64,000 nt of DNA, taken from NCBI GenBank assembly GCA_038135065.1, contig JAYPWI010000003.1:62001-126000 (forward strand), given 5' to 3'. A program made the position numbers and the translations under genes. Below are positions 18,164 through 26,053 of this stretch, piece after piece. This stretch comes from JAYPWI01 sp038135065. Lineage in GTDB: Bacteria; Actinomycetota; Acidimicrobiia; Acidimicrobiales; Poriferisodalaceae. The first letter of the stretch is position 1. Each line of letters opens with the position of its first letter. The notes beneath the pieces are model-generated. The model saw only the letters and a list, made by a program, of their open reading frames with translations. It searched no databases and was not told where the DNA came from.

Positions 18164-19007
18164 GCAGGGCGGCGATTCGGATCGCGACCGACGGACGCAG
18201 CTCCGCATGACCTGGATCGACCACCCACAGCGGAGAGGTCGCAGCCGCGACGTCGAGGCCGTCGCCGTTGCCGTCGAGGCGCTCCAAGGCCGAGATCATC
18301 CCGGGTGGGTAGCGGGTGAGGCGCACTCCGGCCAGGTCCGTGCGGAAGTCACGGTCGGGCTCCAGTTCACGGCGCAGGCGACGCGCGCTGAGTCGAGCAA
18401 GGGGAAGTAACCCGACCGCGCACCAGCTCCCGAGCGCGCTGAGAGGCCCAGGGGCACCCCTCCGCTTCCGGCCGCCGAGGTCGGCCAAGAGGGCGGGCAG
18501 ACCGACCGTGGTGGCCGCGACGGTGACGTAGGCGACATCCAGGGTCCGGATCTGGGCTATTTCGCTCGCCACCAGCGCCTCGAGTTCCACCCGGTCGACG
18601 CTCTCGAGCAGCCCCGAGGTGACGATCAGCACCGACCGCTCGGGCACCCGTCCCACGGCCACGAGATTGCGGGACGAGGACTCGACCACCCGCAGATCGG
18701 GCATGGCCACTCCACTCGTGAAGCACAGGCTCTCCACGATGCCGGCGAGTCGCGGCTGCTCCTCATCATCGAAGACCGAGCCACCACACGCAGCAATCAA
18801 CCACCCCTCGGAACGATGGAGCAACCACCCGGCCAGCGCCATGAGACCGATCGCCACCACCAACCCCACCACCAGCCCTGCCGGAAGCAGGACCCACGAC
18901 AGCACTCCCAGCACAACAGCTCCGAGCCCCGCACAGCCCCAGTACACACGGAACAGGCCTGTGATCCGATCGCCGTGATGATCGATGAGTTCGGTGGTGT
19001 CGTCCAT
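18153..19007 (-). CDS. Membrane M48-family (HtpX-like) homologue without the metal site, likely pseudo-peptidase
   Basis: 284 residues from ATG 19007. Two N-terminal TM helices (~22-64), then a domain aligning with M48 peptidases: SSRNLVAVGRVPERSVLIVT and SGLLESVDRVELEALV match the family lead-in. At the place of HExxH the sequence reads SEIAQ (148-152), so both zinc histidines are gone, and the third-ligand ExxxD motif is DFRTD (220-224), with the Glu changed to Asp. Two more hydrophobic stretches follow. No stop or frameshift is seen, so this looks like a maintained non-catalytic homologue. Its gene overlaps the DUF3048 lipoprotein. Confidence 0.7.
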   Translation of the reverse strand: MDDTTELIDHHGDRITGLFRVYWGCAGLGAVVLGVLSWVLLPAGLVVGLVVAIGLMALAGWLLHRSEGWLIAACGGSVFDDEEQPRLAGIVESLCFTSGVAMPDLRVVESSSRNLVAVGRVPERSVLIVTSGLLESVDRVELEALVASEIAQIRTLDVAYVTVAATTVGLPALLADLGGRKRRGAPGPLSALGSWCAVGLLPLARLSARRLRRELEPDRDFRTDLAGVRLTRYPPGMISALERLDGNGDGLDVAAATSPLWVVDPGHAELRPSVAIRIAALREL

Positions 19008-19095
19008 GTTGTTACACGCTCCGGTCGACGAACCCAACGACAGCGGGCTACCTCGTCCCGGCGAGTGTAGGACCCCCAGACACGAACCTCATGTG

Positions 19096-20226
19096 TCAGG
19101 CCCGTCTCCGGCCCCGTCGGCGGCGACCCCCGACCGGTCGAACACGCCCCGAATCGGCTTCCACGGCGATCGCCCGCTCGTAGATCTCCACGTAGCGTTC
19201 GGCCACTCGACCCATGTCGAACTGCGAAGCCCGCTGTGCACCCCGATCGATCAACCCAACCTGTCGGTCTCGGGACCCCATCACATCGACCAAGGCAGCA
19301 GCCAACGCCCCAGCGTCTCCCGGCGGCACCAACACGGCCTCGTCACCCGTCGTCGCCACGTTTCGGTAGCCCGGCAGATCGCTGGCCACCACCGGTGTGC
19401 GGGCTGCCATCCCCTCCAACAACACGATCCCGAAGCTCTCACCGCCCAGGGAAGGCACGCAGAAGACGTCAGCCCCCTTGATGCGAGCCAGCTTCTCGTC
19501 CTCGTCGACCGGACCGAGCCACTCGATCCGCTCGTCCGCCCCGAATTCGGCCTGCAGGGCCTCCGTCTGCGGGCCGTCGGACATCACCCACACGCGAACC
19601 GGCTGCGGGATACGGCCGACGGCCTCGAGCAATACCGACAGACCCTTGCGGGGCTCGTGCCGGCCGACGTAGGCGATGGTGGGCCCCTCCGTAGGCCAAG
19701 GCGCAACCTGCTCGACCGGCCCGAGGTCGATGCCATTCGAGACGATCTCGTAGTCACCTCCCAGCGCCTGCTGGGCCATGGCGCGTGCATCGTCGGACAC
19801 CGCAACGCGGATCGTGACCCGATCTGCCAGCCACTTGACCCCGGGGGTGAGGTAGGCCTTGCTGGCTCCAGCCGCGTGCCACGTTCCCACCACTGGGGCG
19901 TATTTGGTGAACAGCGCAGTCTGACAGGGGCCAGGACAGATGGGCTCGTGGATGTGCAGCACGTCGAACCCCTCGTCTGCCAGGCAACGGATGGTCCGCA
20001 GCGTGCAGGCCATGTCGGGGGCGATGGGCGCGATCGATCCGTTGGTGAAGGTCGGGATCGACGCACCCAGGGGGGTCACGAAGGTCTCGGGGGGAGGACC
20101 GTCACAGGGCCCCAGCACCCGGGCCTGATGGCCCATGGAGTTGAGGGCGCGGGCCAACGAGAACACCTGCGCCTGGACCCCTCCGGGAACCGTCAGGCTG
20201 TAGGGCGAGACGATGCCGATCCGCAC
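19096..20226 (-). CDS. pimA: Phosphatidylinositol alpha-mannosyltransferase PimA-like glycosyltransferase
   Basis: GT4 (GT-B fold) enzyme expected to put the first mannose on phosphatidylinositol at the inner membrane surface. 376 residues. N-domain: MRIGIVSPYSLTVPGGVQAQ, with GTWHAAG further on; C-domain: AYVGRHEPRKGLSVLLEAV and the ExxxxxxxE motif in ESFGIVLLEGMA. The C-terminus is Arg-rich (GGRRRRGRRRA). The start is GTG 20226, seven nt after a TACCGT hexamer. The neighbours (acyltransferase, pgsA, HIT) are exactly the mycobacterial PIM cluster, which supports the specific substrate. Confidence 0.88.
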   Translation of the reverse strand: MRIGIVSPYSLTVPGGVQAQVFSLARALNSMGHQARVLGPCDGPPPETFVTPLGASIPTFTNGSIAPIAPDMACTLRTIRCLADEGFDVLHIHEPICPGPCQTALFTKYAPVVGTWHAAGASKAYLTPGVKWLADRVTIRVAVSDDARAMAQQALGGDYEIVSNGIDLGPVEQVAPWPTEGPTIAYVGRHEPRKGLSVLLEAVGRIPQPVRVWVMSDGPQTEALQAEFGADERIEWLGPVDEDEKLARIKGADVFCVPSLGGESFGIVLLEGMAARTPVVASDLPGYRNVATTGDEAVLVPPGDAGALAAALVDVMGSRDRQVGLIDRGAQRASQFDMGRVAERYVEIYERAIAVEADSGRVRPVGGRRRRGRRRA

Positions 20227-20233
20227 CTACCCG

Positions 20234-20239
20234 ACGGTA
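20234..20239 (-). promoter_or_regulatory. -10 element for leaderless pimA
   Basis: TACCGT on the minus strand, 7 nt before the pimA GTG, in the 57-nt space after the acyltransferase gene. Confidence 0.5.
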
Positions 20240-20283
20240 GGCGATCGTGCTGGCGGGAGAACAACCCGACTCGATCCCGACCG

Positions 20284-21177
20284 CTACAGGTTCTGGAGAT
20301 CACTGGGCCAATTGGGTTGGAACATGTGCCACTGACTCGGTGCGCGACCGACCAGGTGAGCCAGTTCGTCAGCCAAGTCCTGGGTCAGGCGAGCCACATC
20401 CTCTCGGATCGACCCCCGGCGAGCCGTGTCCAGGGGCGGTCGGACTACCCCGAGGTGGTGCCCGGCTGGCCGGAAGTACACGGCAGTGGGCAACAGGGCT
20501 GCCCCAGACCGCAGGGCCAGCATGGCGGGCCCGGCGGGCAGGGTGGTCGTTTCGCCGAAGAACTGCACGGGCACCCCGCCGCCCGCGATATCCCTATCCG
20601 ACAGCAGGCACACGACCTCATTGCGCCGCAACGCACCGAGCACCGCCTTCCCGGCATCGGGACCCAAGGGAACGACGTCCATGCCGAGGTCGCTCCGGAA
20701 CTTCGCGAACCAGTCGAACAACTCGGGAGGAGAGACGGGTTCGACAACCACGGTGATGCGATGACCGTGATGGGCCGCCATCCAGAACCCGGCCCACTCC
20801 CAGCCGCCGAGGTGCGGAAGGGCGAGGATGACCCCCTTACCTGCCGCCAATCCTGCCTCCACCCGGTGGTAGTCGGGCACCTCGATGCCCTCGTCGAGGG
20901 CAGCCACGGAAGTACCGGGAAGCCGGAAGGACTCGATCCAGTAGCGGATGTAGGACCCGTAAGCATCCCGTACGGCCCGCCGCACCGCCCTGGCATCGAC
21001 CGCTGGACCCAGGGCACGACGCATGTGCCGAGCCACCATGACTCGCTGGCGACGGGCCAGGCTGGACAGCGGCCAGGCGCCGAGGTCGGGAAGCCAGTGG
21101 GCGGCAACACTGGGCAGCAGGCGGGCCAGGGCCGCCCCAGATCGGTAGACGGTGGTGATCCCTGCGCCTGGCGGCAT
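20284..21177 (-). CDS. Phosphatidylinositol mannoside acyltransferase (LpxL/HtrB family)
   Basis: Membrane-associated acyltransferase expected to acylate PIM (the PatA role in mycobacteria). 297 residues from ATG 21177. It has the Hx4E catalytic motif of the LpxL-type family (LPHLGGWEWAGF), then PLGPDAGKAVLGALRRNEVV and LLSDRDIAGGGVPVQFFGE, both typical of the family. The start is fixed by homology and by the pgsA stop 5 nt upstream; the longer open frame lies inside pgsA. It lies between pgsA and pimA as in M. tuberculosis. Confidence 0.88.
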   Translation of the reverse strand: MPPGAGITTVYRSGAALARLLPSVAAHWLPDLGAWPLSSLARRQRVMVARHMRRALGPAVDARAVRRAVRDAYGSYIRYWIESFRLPGTSVAALDEGIEVPDYHRVEAGLAAGKGVILALPHLGGWEWAGFWMAAHHGHRITVVVEPVSPPELFDWFAKFRSDLGMDVVPLGPDAGKAVLGALRRNEVVCLLSDRDIAGGGVPVQFFGETTTLPAGPAMLALRSGAALLPTAVYFRPAGHHLGVVRPPLDTARRGSIREDVARLTQDLADELAHLVGRAPSQWHMFQPNWPSDLQNL

Positions 21178-21182
21178 GTGCC

Positions 21183-21785
21183 TCAGGATCCCGGATTCCG
21201 CTGCGCTGCGGTTGCCTGTCGCCACACCTTCACGAACCGCTGCACTGCGGTCAACGTCGAGAGGACGAGGAGCACCCACAGCACGGGCACCAGGATGGAA
21301 TCGAAGAAGAGGGCGACACCCAACACGAACACCCGCTCGGCCCGCTCCATGAGCCCACCCTTGGCCTCGAACCCGAGGAGTTCGGCCTTGGCCCGCTCGT
21401 AGGAAATGATCGAGCTGACGCCCAGCACGGCGAAGGGGAGCAGGCTCGCCCGCGCACCGTCGGTGTCGGCCAAGTACCAGGCGATGCCTCCAAGGAGCAG
21501 GAAGTCGGTCACCCGGTCGATGGTCGAGTCGAAGAAGGCTCCTCGGGGGGAGGTGGTTCCCGTCTGCTTCGCCACCACACCATCGAAGAGGTCGCCCATC
21601 GCCGTGATGACCAGGAGCAGCACGCCGAGTCGCAGCCGACCCGAGCCCACGGCGACTGCGGTGGCCACCGACATCACCAAGCCCAACGCCGTGAGGTGGT
21701 CGGCCCTGACCCCCACGCTGACCAGCACCCGACCAACTGGCCCGGTAGCCCGGTCGACCCCTCGCCTGAGGTAGCCGTCAAACAT
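21183..21785 (-). CDS. pgsA: CDP-alcohol phosphatidyltransferase, phosphatidylinositol (phosphate) synthase type
   Basis: Integral membrane enzyme joining CDP-diacylglycerol to an inositol (phosphate) head group. 200 residues, about five to six TM helices. The CAPT signature is DLFDGVVAKQTGTTSPRG followed by FFDSTIDR: all four Asp are present, while the usual AR of DGxxAR is AK here, a conservative change. It overlaps the upstream two-TM gene (21778) by 8 nt. Context in the PIM cluster argues for the inositol rather than the glycerol enzyme. Confidence 0.88.
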   Translation of the reverse strand: MFDGYLRRGVDRATGPVGRVLVSVGVRADHLTALGLVMSVATAVAVGSGRLRLGVLLLVITAMGDLFDGVVAKQTGTTSPRGAFFDSTIDRVTDFLLLGGIAWYLADTDGARASLLPFAVLGVSSIISYERAKAELLGFEAKGGLMERAERVFVLGVALFFDSILVPVLWVLLVLSTLTAVQRFVKVWRQATAAQRNPGS

Positions 21786-22341
21786 CGTCGGTCGGTTCGA
21801 CGGACGAGGGCTCGGCCGGTTCGGGTGCCGTGCTGATCCAATCCTCTGGGTTGTCTTCGACGTACCGATCGATCACCGAGCCGTTGACCGCGTCGACCAG
21901 CACCATGCCGCGCTTGGCGGGTGGATCTTCAGAGGAGTACACGAGCATGCGCCAGGTCGGACGGCTGGTCAGACCACGCCAGCCGAGCTGGGCGCTCGCG
22001 TGGCCCACTGCGAACCCGAGATCGGCGCTGGCCGCAACCAGCGCCTGGTTCTCGTCCACTCGAGTGGAATAACCGGCGACCAAGGAATAGAGGCCGAACA
22101 CGCAGAGGACTATTGCGCCGACCGCCACGCCGCCGTTGACCAACACGGCCTCGGAGCCCGCCACCCACACCACAACGAGGGTGATGATGCCAACTGCGAG
22201 ATAGAGGCTGCCGGTGAGTCGCCGACGGTTGTTGTCGGGAAAGGTGTACGGACCGCCGAACCCCCGGTCGAGGTCTTCAGGGAGCTCGTCCCGAACCTCG
22301 GCAGGATCGGGGTGGGCCCCGGGGCTGTCCATGTCGGTCAC
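21778..22341 (-). CDS. Two-helix membrane protein of unknown function
   Basis: 187 residues. A hydrophilic acidic N-terminus (~1-40), two TM helices (LYLAVGIITLVVVWVAGSEA and GGVAVGAIVLCVFGLYSLVA), then a soluble C-terminal part (LGWRGLTSRPTWRMLVYSSE) ending in an acidic tail. I do not recognise the family. It overlaps pgsA by 8 nt and lies between the HIT gene and pgsA, so it is probably part of the PIM operon and may be specific to this lineage; the mycobacterial cluster, as I recall it, has nothing here. Confidence 0.7.
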   Translation of the reverse strand: MTDMDSPGAHPDPAEVRDELPEDLDRGFGGPYTFPDNNRRRLTGSLYLAVGIITLVVVWVAGSEAVLVNGGVAVGAIVLCVFGLYSLVAGYSTRVDENQALVAASADLGFAVGHASAQLGWRGLTSRPTWRMLVYSSEDPPAKRGMVLVDAVNGSVIDRYVEDNPEDWISTAPEPAEPSSVEPTDDV

Positions 22342-22354
22342 GCTACCGCCTCCG

Positions 22355-22879
22355 TCACCGATGTCCGAAGCCCGCCCTCAGCTTGTCGAGGGTCGTGTCG
22401 GGGTCTTCAGGGATGACCCGAAGACCCGCCACCGTCGTCATGAAATTTGTGTCGCCGTCCCAGCGGGGAAGGACATGAACGTGGAGGTGGTCGGGGATAC
22501 CGGCCCCCGCCCCTCGGCCGAGGTTCGCCCCGAAGTTGACACCATCGGGGCGGTAGACCTTCTCGATCACCTCGACGGTCTCGGCAACGAGGTCGAGCAC
22601 CTCGGAGCGAGCCTCCTTCGAGAGGTCGGCCAGGCGCGCATGATGGTCGTAGGGAAGGACCATCACATGACCGGTGGTGTACGGATACTTGTTGAGGACA
22701 ACGGCTGCGAGGGCACCGACGTGTACGAGCGACGTCGGGTGCTCGTGGCGCTGGTCGAGCACACCACACAACACGCACCGATCCGTCGACTGCCCGTCGC
22801 CGAGGTCAGACACGTACTGGGCCCGCCAGCCAGCCCACAATCGCTCGAGACGATCCGTCACCTGGCCACCAACCGGCAC
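22355..22879 (-). CDS. HIT-family nucleotide hydrolase/phosphorylase
   Basis: Histidine-triad protein: catalytic HLHVHVLPRW near the C-terminus, preceded by GRGAGAGIPD, and an N-terminal CVLC motif that may bind zinc. 174 residues from GTG 22879; an in-frame GTG at 22861 (VTDRLERLWAGWR) is an alternative and fits homologues well. The equivalent gene next to pgsA in M. tuberculosis encodes an Ap4A phosphorylase, so that activity is the best guess. First gene of the PIM cluster. Confidence 0.88.
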   Translation of the reverse strand: MPVGGQVTDRLERLWAGWRAQYVSDLGDGQSTDRCVLCGVLDQRHEHPTSLVHVGALAAVVLNKYPYTTGHVMVLPYDHHARLADLSKEARSEVLDLVAETVEVIEKVYRPDGVNFGANLGRGAGAGIPDHLHVHVLPRWDGDTNFMTTVAGLRVIPEDPDTTLDKLRAGFGHR

Positions 22880-22964
22880 CGAATCGCCGACGTTGCCTCG
22901 CTCCTGCCCACAACGCCTCCTTTCAGGACCGGGGTGGATCCACGTGGTGGCCGCTGGCGATGCA

Positions 22965-24212
22965 TCAGCCCTCGAGTTCCTCGCGGGTGACCCCTACCCG
23001 GGCCAGTTCCCTCTCCGTATGAAAGATCACCGTACCTGGCTCGGATCGAACCGCCCCGAGCCCATCGAAGAAGCGGCCCGGCCCATCGGGTCCCACGAAG
23101 TAGCCAAGTCGGGCCATCAGGGCCTCGGCTGCGTCGTACGCAGCCACGATGTCCCCGAGATCACCCGAGCGGAAGGCGTACCCCTCAGGAATGGTGACCC
23201 CCTCGCCCACAGCCGGCACAGCCCCCGCTACGTGCCAGTTGGCGAACCCCTCGTGGACCCACAGCGGGGTCATGGGCCCGGCAGTTCGCAGGGCCGCCAC
23301 ATGGACGAGTTCATGGGCCAGTATCTCGATCTGACGTTGGGTGCCCCGGCGAGCCAAATTGCCCTCCTGGAGCACCAGACGCGGCGGGCCAGGGTCCCAG
23401 CCGTCATCTCGGTCCACCGAGAACGTCACGAAGGCAACGAACTTCGATAGATCGAGAGGGGACTGCAGGAAGCTTGCCGCCTGTTCTGCGCTCGCCGGCA
23501 CCACCACCAGATAGGGGTCGGCCACATCGACAGAGCGAAGACTGTCCTCGGCCCGTTCGAGCAGCGTCGACACCTCCGCCAGGCGGGCAGGCGAGGCTCC
23601 AGCACCGATCACGACCCGACTCCCCTCGTCCCGCACGTCGATCGGGGCGACGTCCCACACCCCACGGTCGCTGGTCAGCCCCAGGGAGCGCAGCGGGTCG
23701 TCGTGGAGGACCTTCCATCCACCCGCTGTCCAGCCGACCTCGACATAAACCGTTTCGGTGGCTGGCCGAGCGTCGACCCCGCCGATGCGATAGGTGCGTC
23801 GGGTGGCCACCACCAGCCGTTGACCGGGGCCGTCCCCCTCCGAGCCTGGTGGGGTCAGGTCGATGACCGGCTCGATCAGTTCCTCGGAGTACTCGGCGAC
23901 CCCCAGTTGTCGCAGACCAGCGATGGTCCACTGCCGCCGTTGGCGTACCTCGGCCGAGGCATCGGGGTGGATCGACCCGGGAGCGTTCGCCGCACCTCCG
24001 CTCTCCGTCACCTCCGAGGTTCGCTCAGCCATGAGCGCGCGGAGTTCGTTGGTGGTCGACTCGTCGAGACTGCCACGGGCCGACGCCAGGGAGCCCCCGC
24101 CAGGTTCGGCACCCGACGACGGCGCGCCAGGCGCCACGACAAGCGCCACGAACACGACGACCGAAGCCACCAGCCGAGCCGACCACCGCACCGCCACGCC
24201 GTCGGTCACCAA
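22965..24212 (-). CDS. Secreted gluzincin-type metallopeptidase
   Basis: 415 residues with an N-terminal signal segment (LVASVVVFVALVVAPGAPSSG), a low-complexity linker, a middle domain with no recognisable family (~85-240) and a C-terminal peptidase domain: HELVHVAAL with two zinc His and the catalytic Glu, then WVHEGFANW supplying the third ligand Glu, the spacing seen in MA-clan peptidases. Likely acts outside the cell or in the envelope; substrate unknown. The start overlaps the end of mshC by 7 nt, so it is co-transcribed with mshC and npdG. Confidence 0.8.
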   Translation of the reverse strand: MVTDGVAVRWSARLVASVVVFVALVVAPGAPSSGAEPGGGSLASARGSLDESTTNELRALMAERTSEVTESGGAANAPGSIHPDASAEVRQRRQWTIAGLRQLGVAEYSEELIEPVIDLTPPGSEGDGPGQRLVVATRRTYRIGGVDARPATETVYVEVGWTAGGWKVLHDDPLRSLGLTSDRGVWDVAPIDVRDEGSRVVIGAGASPARLAEVSTLLERAEDSLRSVDVADPYLVVVPASAEQAASFLQSPLDLSKFVAFVTFSVDRDDGWDPGPPRLVLQEGNLARRGTQRQIEILAHELVHVAALRTAGPMTPLWVHEGFANWHVAGAVPAVGEGVTIPEGYAFRSGDLGDIVAAYDAAEALMARLGYFVGPDGPGRFFDGLGAVRSEPGTVIFHTERELARVGVTREELEG

Positions 24213-25321
24213 CTGATTCCCAGCAAGCCGGCCGCCTCGCTCACCCGGCCACCGCGGGCGACAGCTGCGTCGATGGCGGCCACTGCTGCTGGGGTGTCCA
24301 GGTCGTCGTCGAGAGCCGATCGCACCTCGGCCAAGGCATCATCGCCCCGTCCCGCCGAGCGCCACGCCGAGAGGCGCACCACCGACGACTCCAGCAACGA
24401 CGTCGACCACGACCAGTCAGAGCGGTAGTGTGCCGCCACGATGGCCAGCCTGATGGCCATGGGATCCCATCGCTCACGCAGATCCGACACGAAGGTCAGA
24501 TTGCCGAGGGACTTCGACATCTTCTGGCCGCCCTGGTGCACGGTTCCCGAATGCATCCAGTGGCGGACGAAGTCATCACCGGTCGCAGCCTCGGCCTGAG
24601 CGAGCTCGCACTCATGGTGAGGAAACACGAGATCCGAGCCACCGCCGTGGAGGTCGATCCCTGCTCCCAACTCCCGCAGGGCGAGGGCCGAGCACTCCAC
24701 ATGCCACCCCGGCCGACCCGGCCCCCAGGGTGACGACCACTCGGGCTCCCCCGGCTTGGAGGGCTGCCAGAGCACGAAGTCCAATGGGTGTCGCCGAACG
24801 CCCTCCAGCCCGTCGTCCCTCGCAGCGTCCACCAGAGCGAGCATCTCCTCGCGAGACAGTCCCGACAAGGAGCCGAATCGCGGTGCGGTGTCCACTGCGA
24901 AGAGCACAGCACCGCCGGCTTGGTAGGCGTGGCCTGACTCCAGGACGCGGCCGATGAGCGATCGGATCTCGGACATCGCTGACGTAGCCCGGGGCTCGCT
25001 GTGGGCCGGCAGGAGATCCAGCGCCGTCATGTCCTGCTCGAAGGTCTGCAGAGCCGCCGCCGCGAGGTCCAGATAGTGGACCCCGAGGCTTCCAGCTCGC
25101 TCGAGGATGTCGTCGTCCACGTCGGTCACGTTCCGCACACACTGTGTGTCGTAGCCCAGGTCCCGGAGGCGTCGCTGCAGGACGTCGTAGGCGACGAAGG
25201 TGGCTGCGTGACCAATGTGGGTCGCGTCGTAGGGGGTGATCCCACAGGTGTAGAGGCGAACAACGGGACCCGGCGGCCGGAACGGCACGACCGCTCTGAG
25301 CCGGGTCTCGTAGAGGTGCAC
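24206..25321 (-). CDS. mshC: L-cysteine:1D-myo-inositol 2-amino-2-deoxy-alpha-D-glucopyranoside ligase (MshC)
   Basis: ATP-dependent ligase of mycothiol synthesis that evolved from cysteinyl-tRNA synthetase. 371 residues, shorter than CysRS (~460) and missing its anticodon domain. Signatures: YTCGITPYDATHIGHAATF (HIGH motif and a zinc Cys), VRNVTDVDDDILERA, zinc ligands in HVECSALAL and FPHHECE, and KMSKSLGN. CGITPYDATHxGHAAT is characteristic of MshC rather than CysRS. Starts at GTG 25321, 6 nt after the npdG stop. It implies a mycothiol-making actinobacterium. Confidence 0.9.
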   Translation of the reverse strand: MHLYETRLRAVVPFRPPGPVVRLYTCGITPYDATHIGHAATFVAYDVLQRRLRDLGYDTQCVRNVTDVDDDILERAGSLGVHYLDLAAAALQTFEQDMTALDLLPAHSEPRATSAMSEIRSLIGRVLESGHAYQAGGAVLFAVDTAPRFGSLSGLSREEMLALVDAARDDGLEGVRRHPLDFVLWQPSKPGEPEWSSPWGPGRPGWHVECSALALRELGAGIDLHGGGSDLVFPHHECELAQAEAATGDDFVRHWMHSGTVHQGGQKMSKSLGNLTFVSDLRERWDPMAIRLAIVAAHYRSDWSWSTSLLESSVVRLSAWRSAGRGDDALAEVRSALDDDLDTPAAVAAIDAAVARGGRVSEAAGLLGISW

Positions 25322-25327
25322 TCGATC

Positions 25328-25981
25328 TCAGTCCAGCCCAGCCAACTTCAGATGGACCCGGGCCTTGTAGCGAGCGTTGAGCTGGAGCAGCACGGCGGTG
25401 AACGCCTCGATGGCAGTTGCGTTGCTCAGGTTCCCCGAGTCGAGAGCGCGGGTGCCGGGAATGCTCGACACGACCTCCGCAACAGCCCGAACCGCATCAC
25501 GGTGGTCCGAGCAGATGAGAATGTCGCTGTGGAGCGGCTCGGACAGATCGCCCAGCTCCCGGGCCGGCACGTGTTGGAGAGCGGCGGCAACCCTCGCCCT
25601 GGGCACGGTGGCCTGCACTGACGCAGCCACCGACCCCCGTGGCGGAATGAGCGGGACGAACTCGTCATCGACCCGAGCCAGCGCGTTGGCGATGGTGACT
25701 ACCACCTTGCCGTCGAGGTGGTCGGCCACGCTGCGAGCGGTGATGGCGGCTGCGTCCCAGGGCGTGGCGATCACGACGAACTCGGCCTGGGCGGCCAGCA
25801 CGTTGTCGCCCGGTTCGATGTCGAGTTCGCGATCAGGCCACTCCGACATCAGGTTGTCGACAACCTCCATGGAGCGGTACTTCGACCGCGAACCCAACAC
25901 GACGCGATGCCCTACGTCGGCCAGCCGGGCGGCGAGCGCCGATCCAGCGGGCCCCGTACCACCGACGATCCCGATATTCAT
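25328..25981 (-). CDS. npdG: F420H2:NADP+ oxidoreductase (Fno/NpdG)
   Basis: Transfers hydride between NADPH and the deazaflavin F420. 217 residues: Rossmann start MNIGIVGGTGPAGSALAARLA, NADP-binding GSRSKYRS, the middle VVIATPWDAA, and a C-terminal helical region with ALDSGNLSNATAIEAFTAVL. Full family length. It has a TACCGT -10 six nt before its ATG and heads an operon with mshC and the secreted peptidase. Divergent from fabI. Together with LLM enzymes later in the window it suggests active F420 metabolism. Confidence 0.92.
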   Translation of the reverse strand: MNIGIVGGTGPAGSALAARLADVGHRVVLGSRSKYRSMEVVDNLMSEWPDRELDIEPGDNVLAAQAEFVVIATPWDAAAITARSVADHLDGKVVVTIANALARVDDEFVPLIPPRGSVAASVQATVPRARVAAALQHVPARELGDLSEPLHSDILICSDHRDAVRAVAEVVSSIPGTRALDSGNLSNATAIEAFTAVLLQLNARYKARVHLKLAGLD

Positions 25982-25987
25982 GGGCTC

Positions 25988-25997
25988 ACGGTAACGT
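25988..25997. promoter_or_regulatory. Bidirectional -10 pair between npdG and fabI
   Basis: The ten bases ACGGTAACGT contain TACCGT read leftwards (25988-25993, 6 nt before the npdG ATG) and TAACGT read rightwards (25992-25997, about 56 nt before the fabI ATG). The two hexamers share the central TA, so one open complex region could serve either direction. Confidence 0.45.
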
Positions 25998-26040
25998 CCG
26001 GGAGTGATCTACGGTCAACCCAACGGGGACGGCCGGCGAC

Positions 26041-26053
26041 GGAGGTGATCACC
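26041..26053 (+). promoter_or_regulatory. fabI ribosome binding site overlapping a perfect palindrome
   Basis: GGAGGTGATC is complementary over ten bases to the usual 3' end of 16S rRNA and lies 3 nt before the fabI ATG (or 8 nt from GGAGG). Bases 26044-26053 (GGTGATCACC) are a perfect 10-bp palindrome, which could also be a protein or RNA contact site. It decides the start at 26054. Confidence 0.7.

Noticed and set aside
18985..21402. An 805-codon open frame on the plus strand
   Set aside because: It is antisense to pimA, the acyltransferase and pgsA, all with clear families; high GC leaves the opposite frames free of stops.
24206..25321. Cysteinyl-tRNA synthetase
   Set aside because: Too short, lacks the anticodon domain and has the MshC-specific CGITPYDATHxGHAAT segment.
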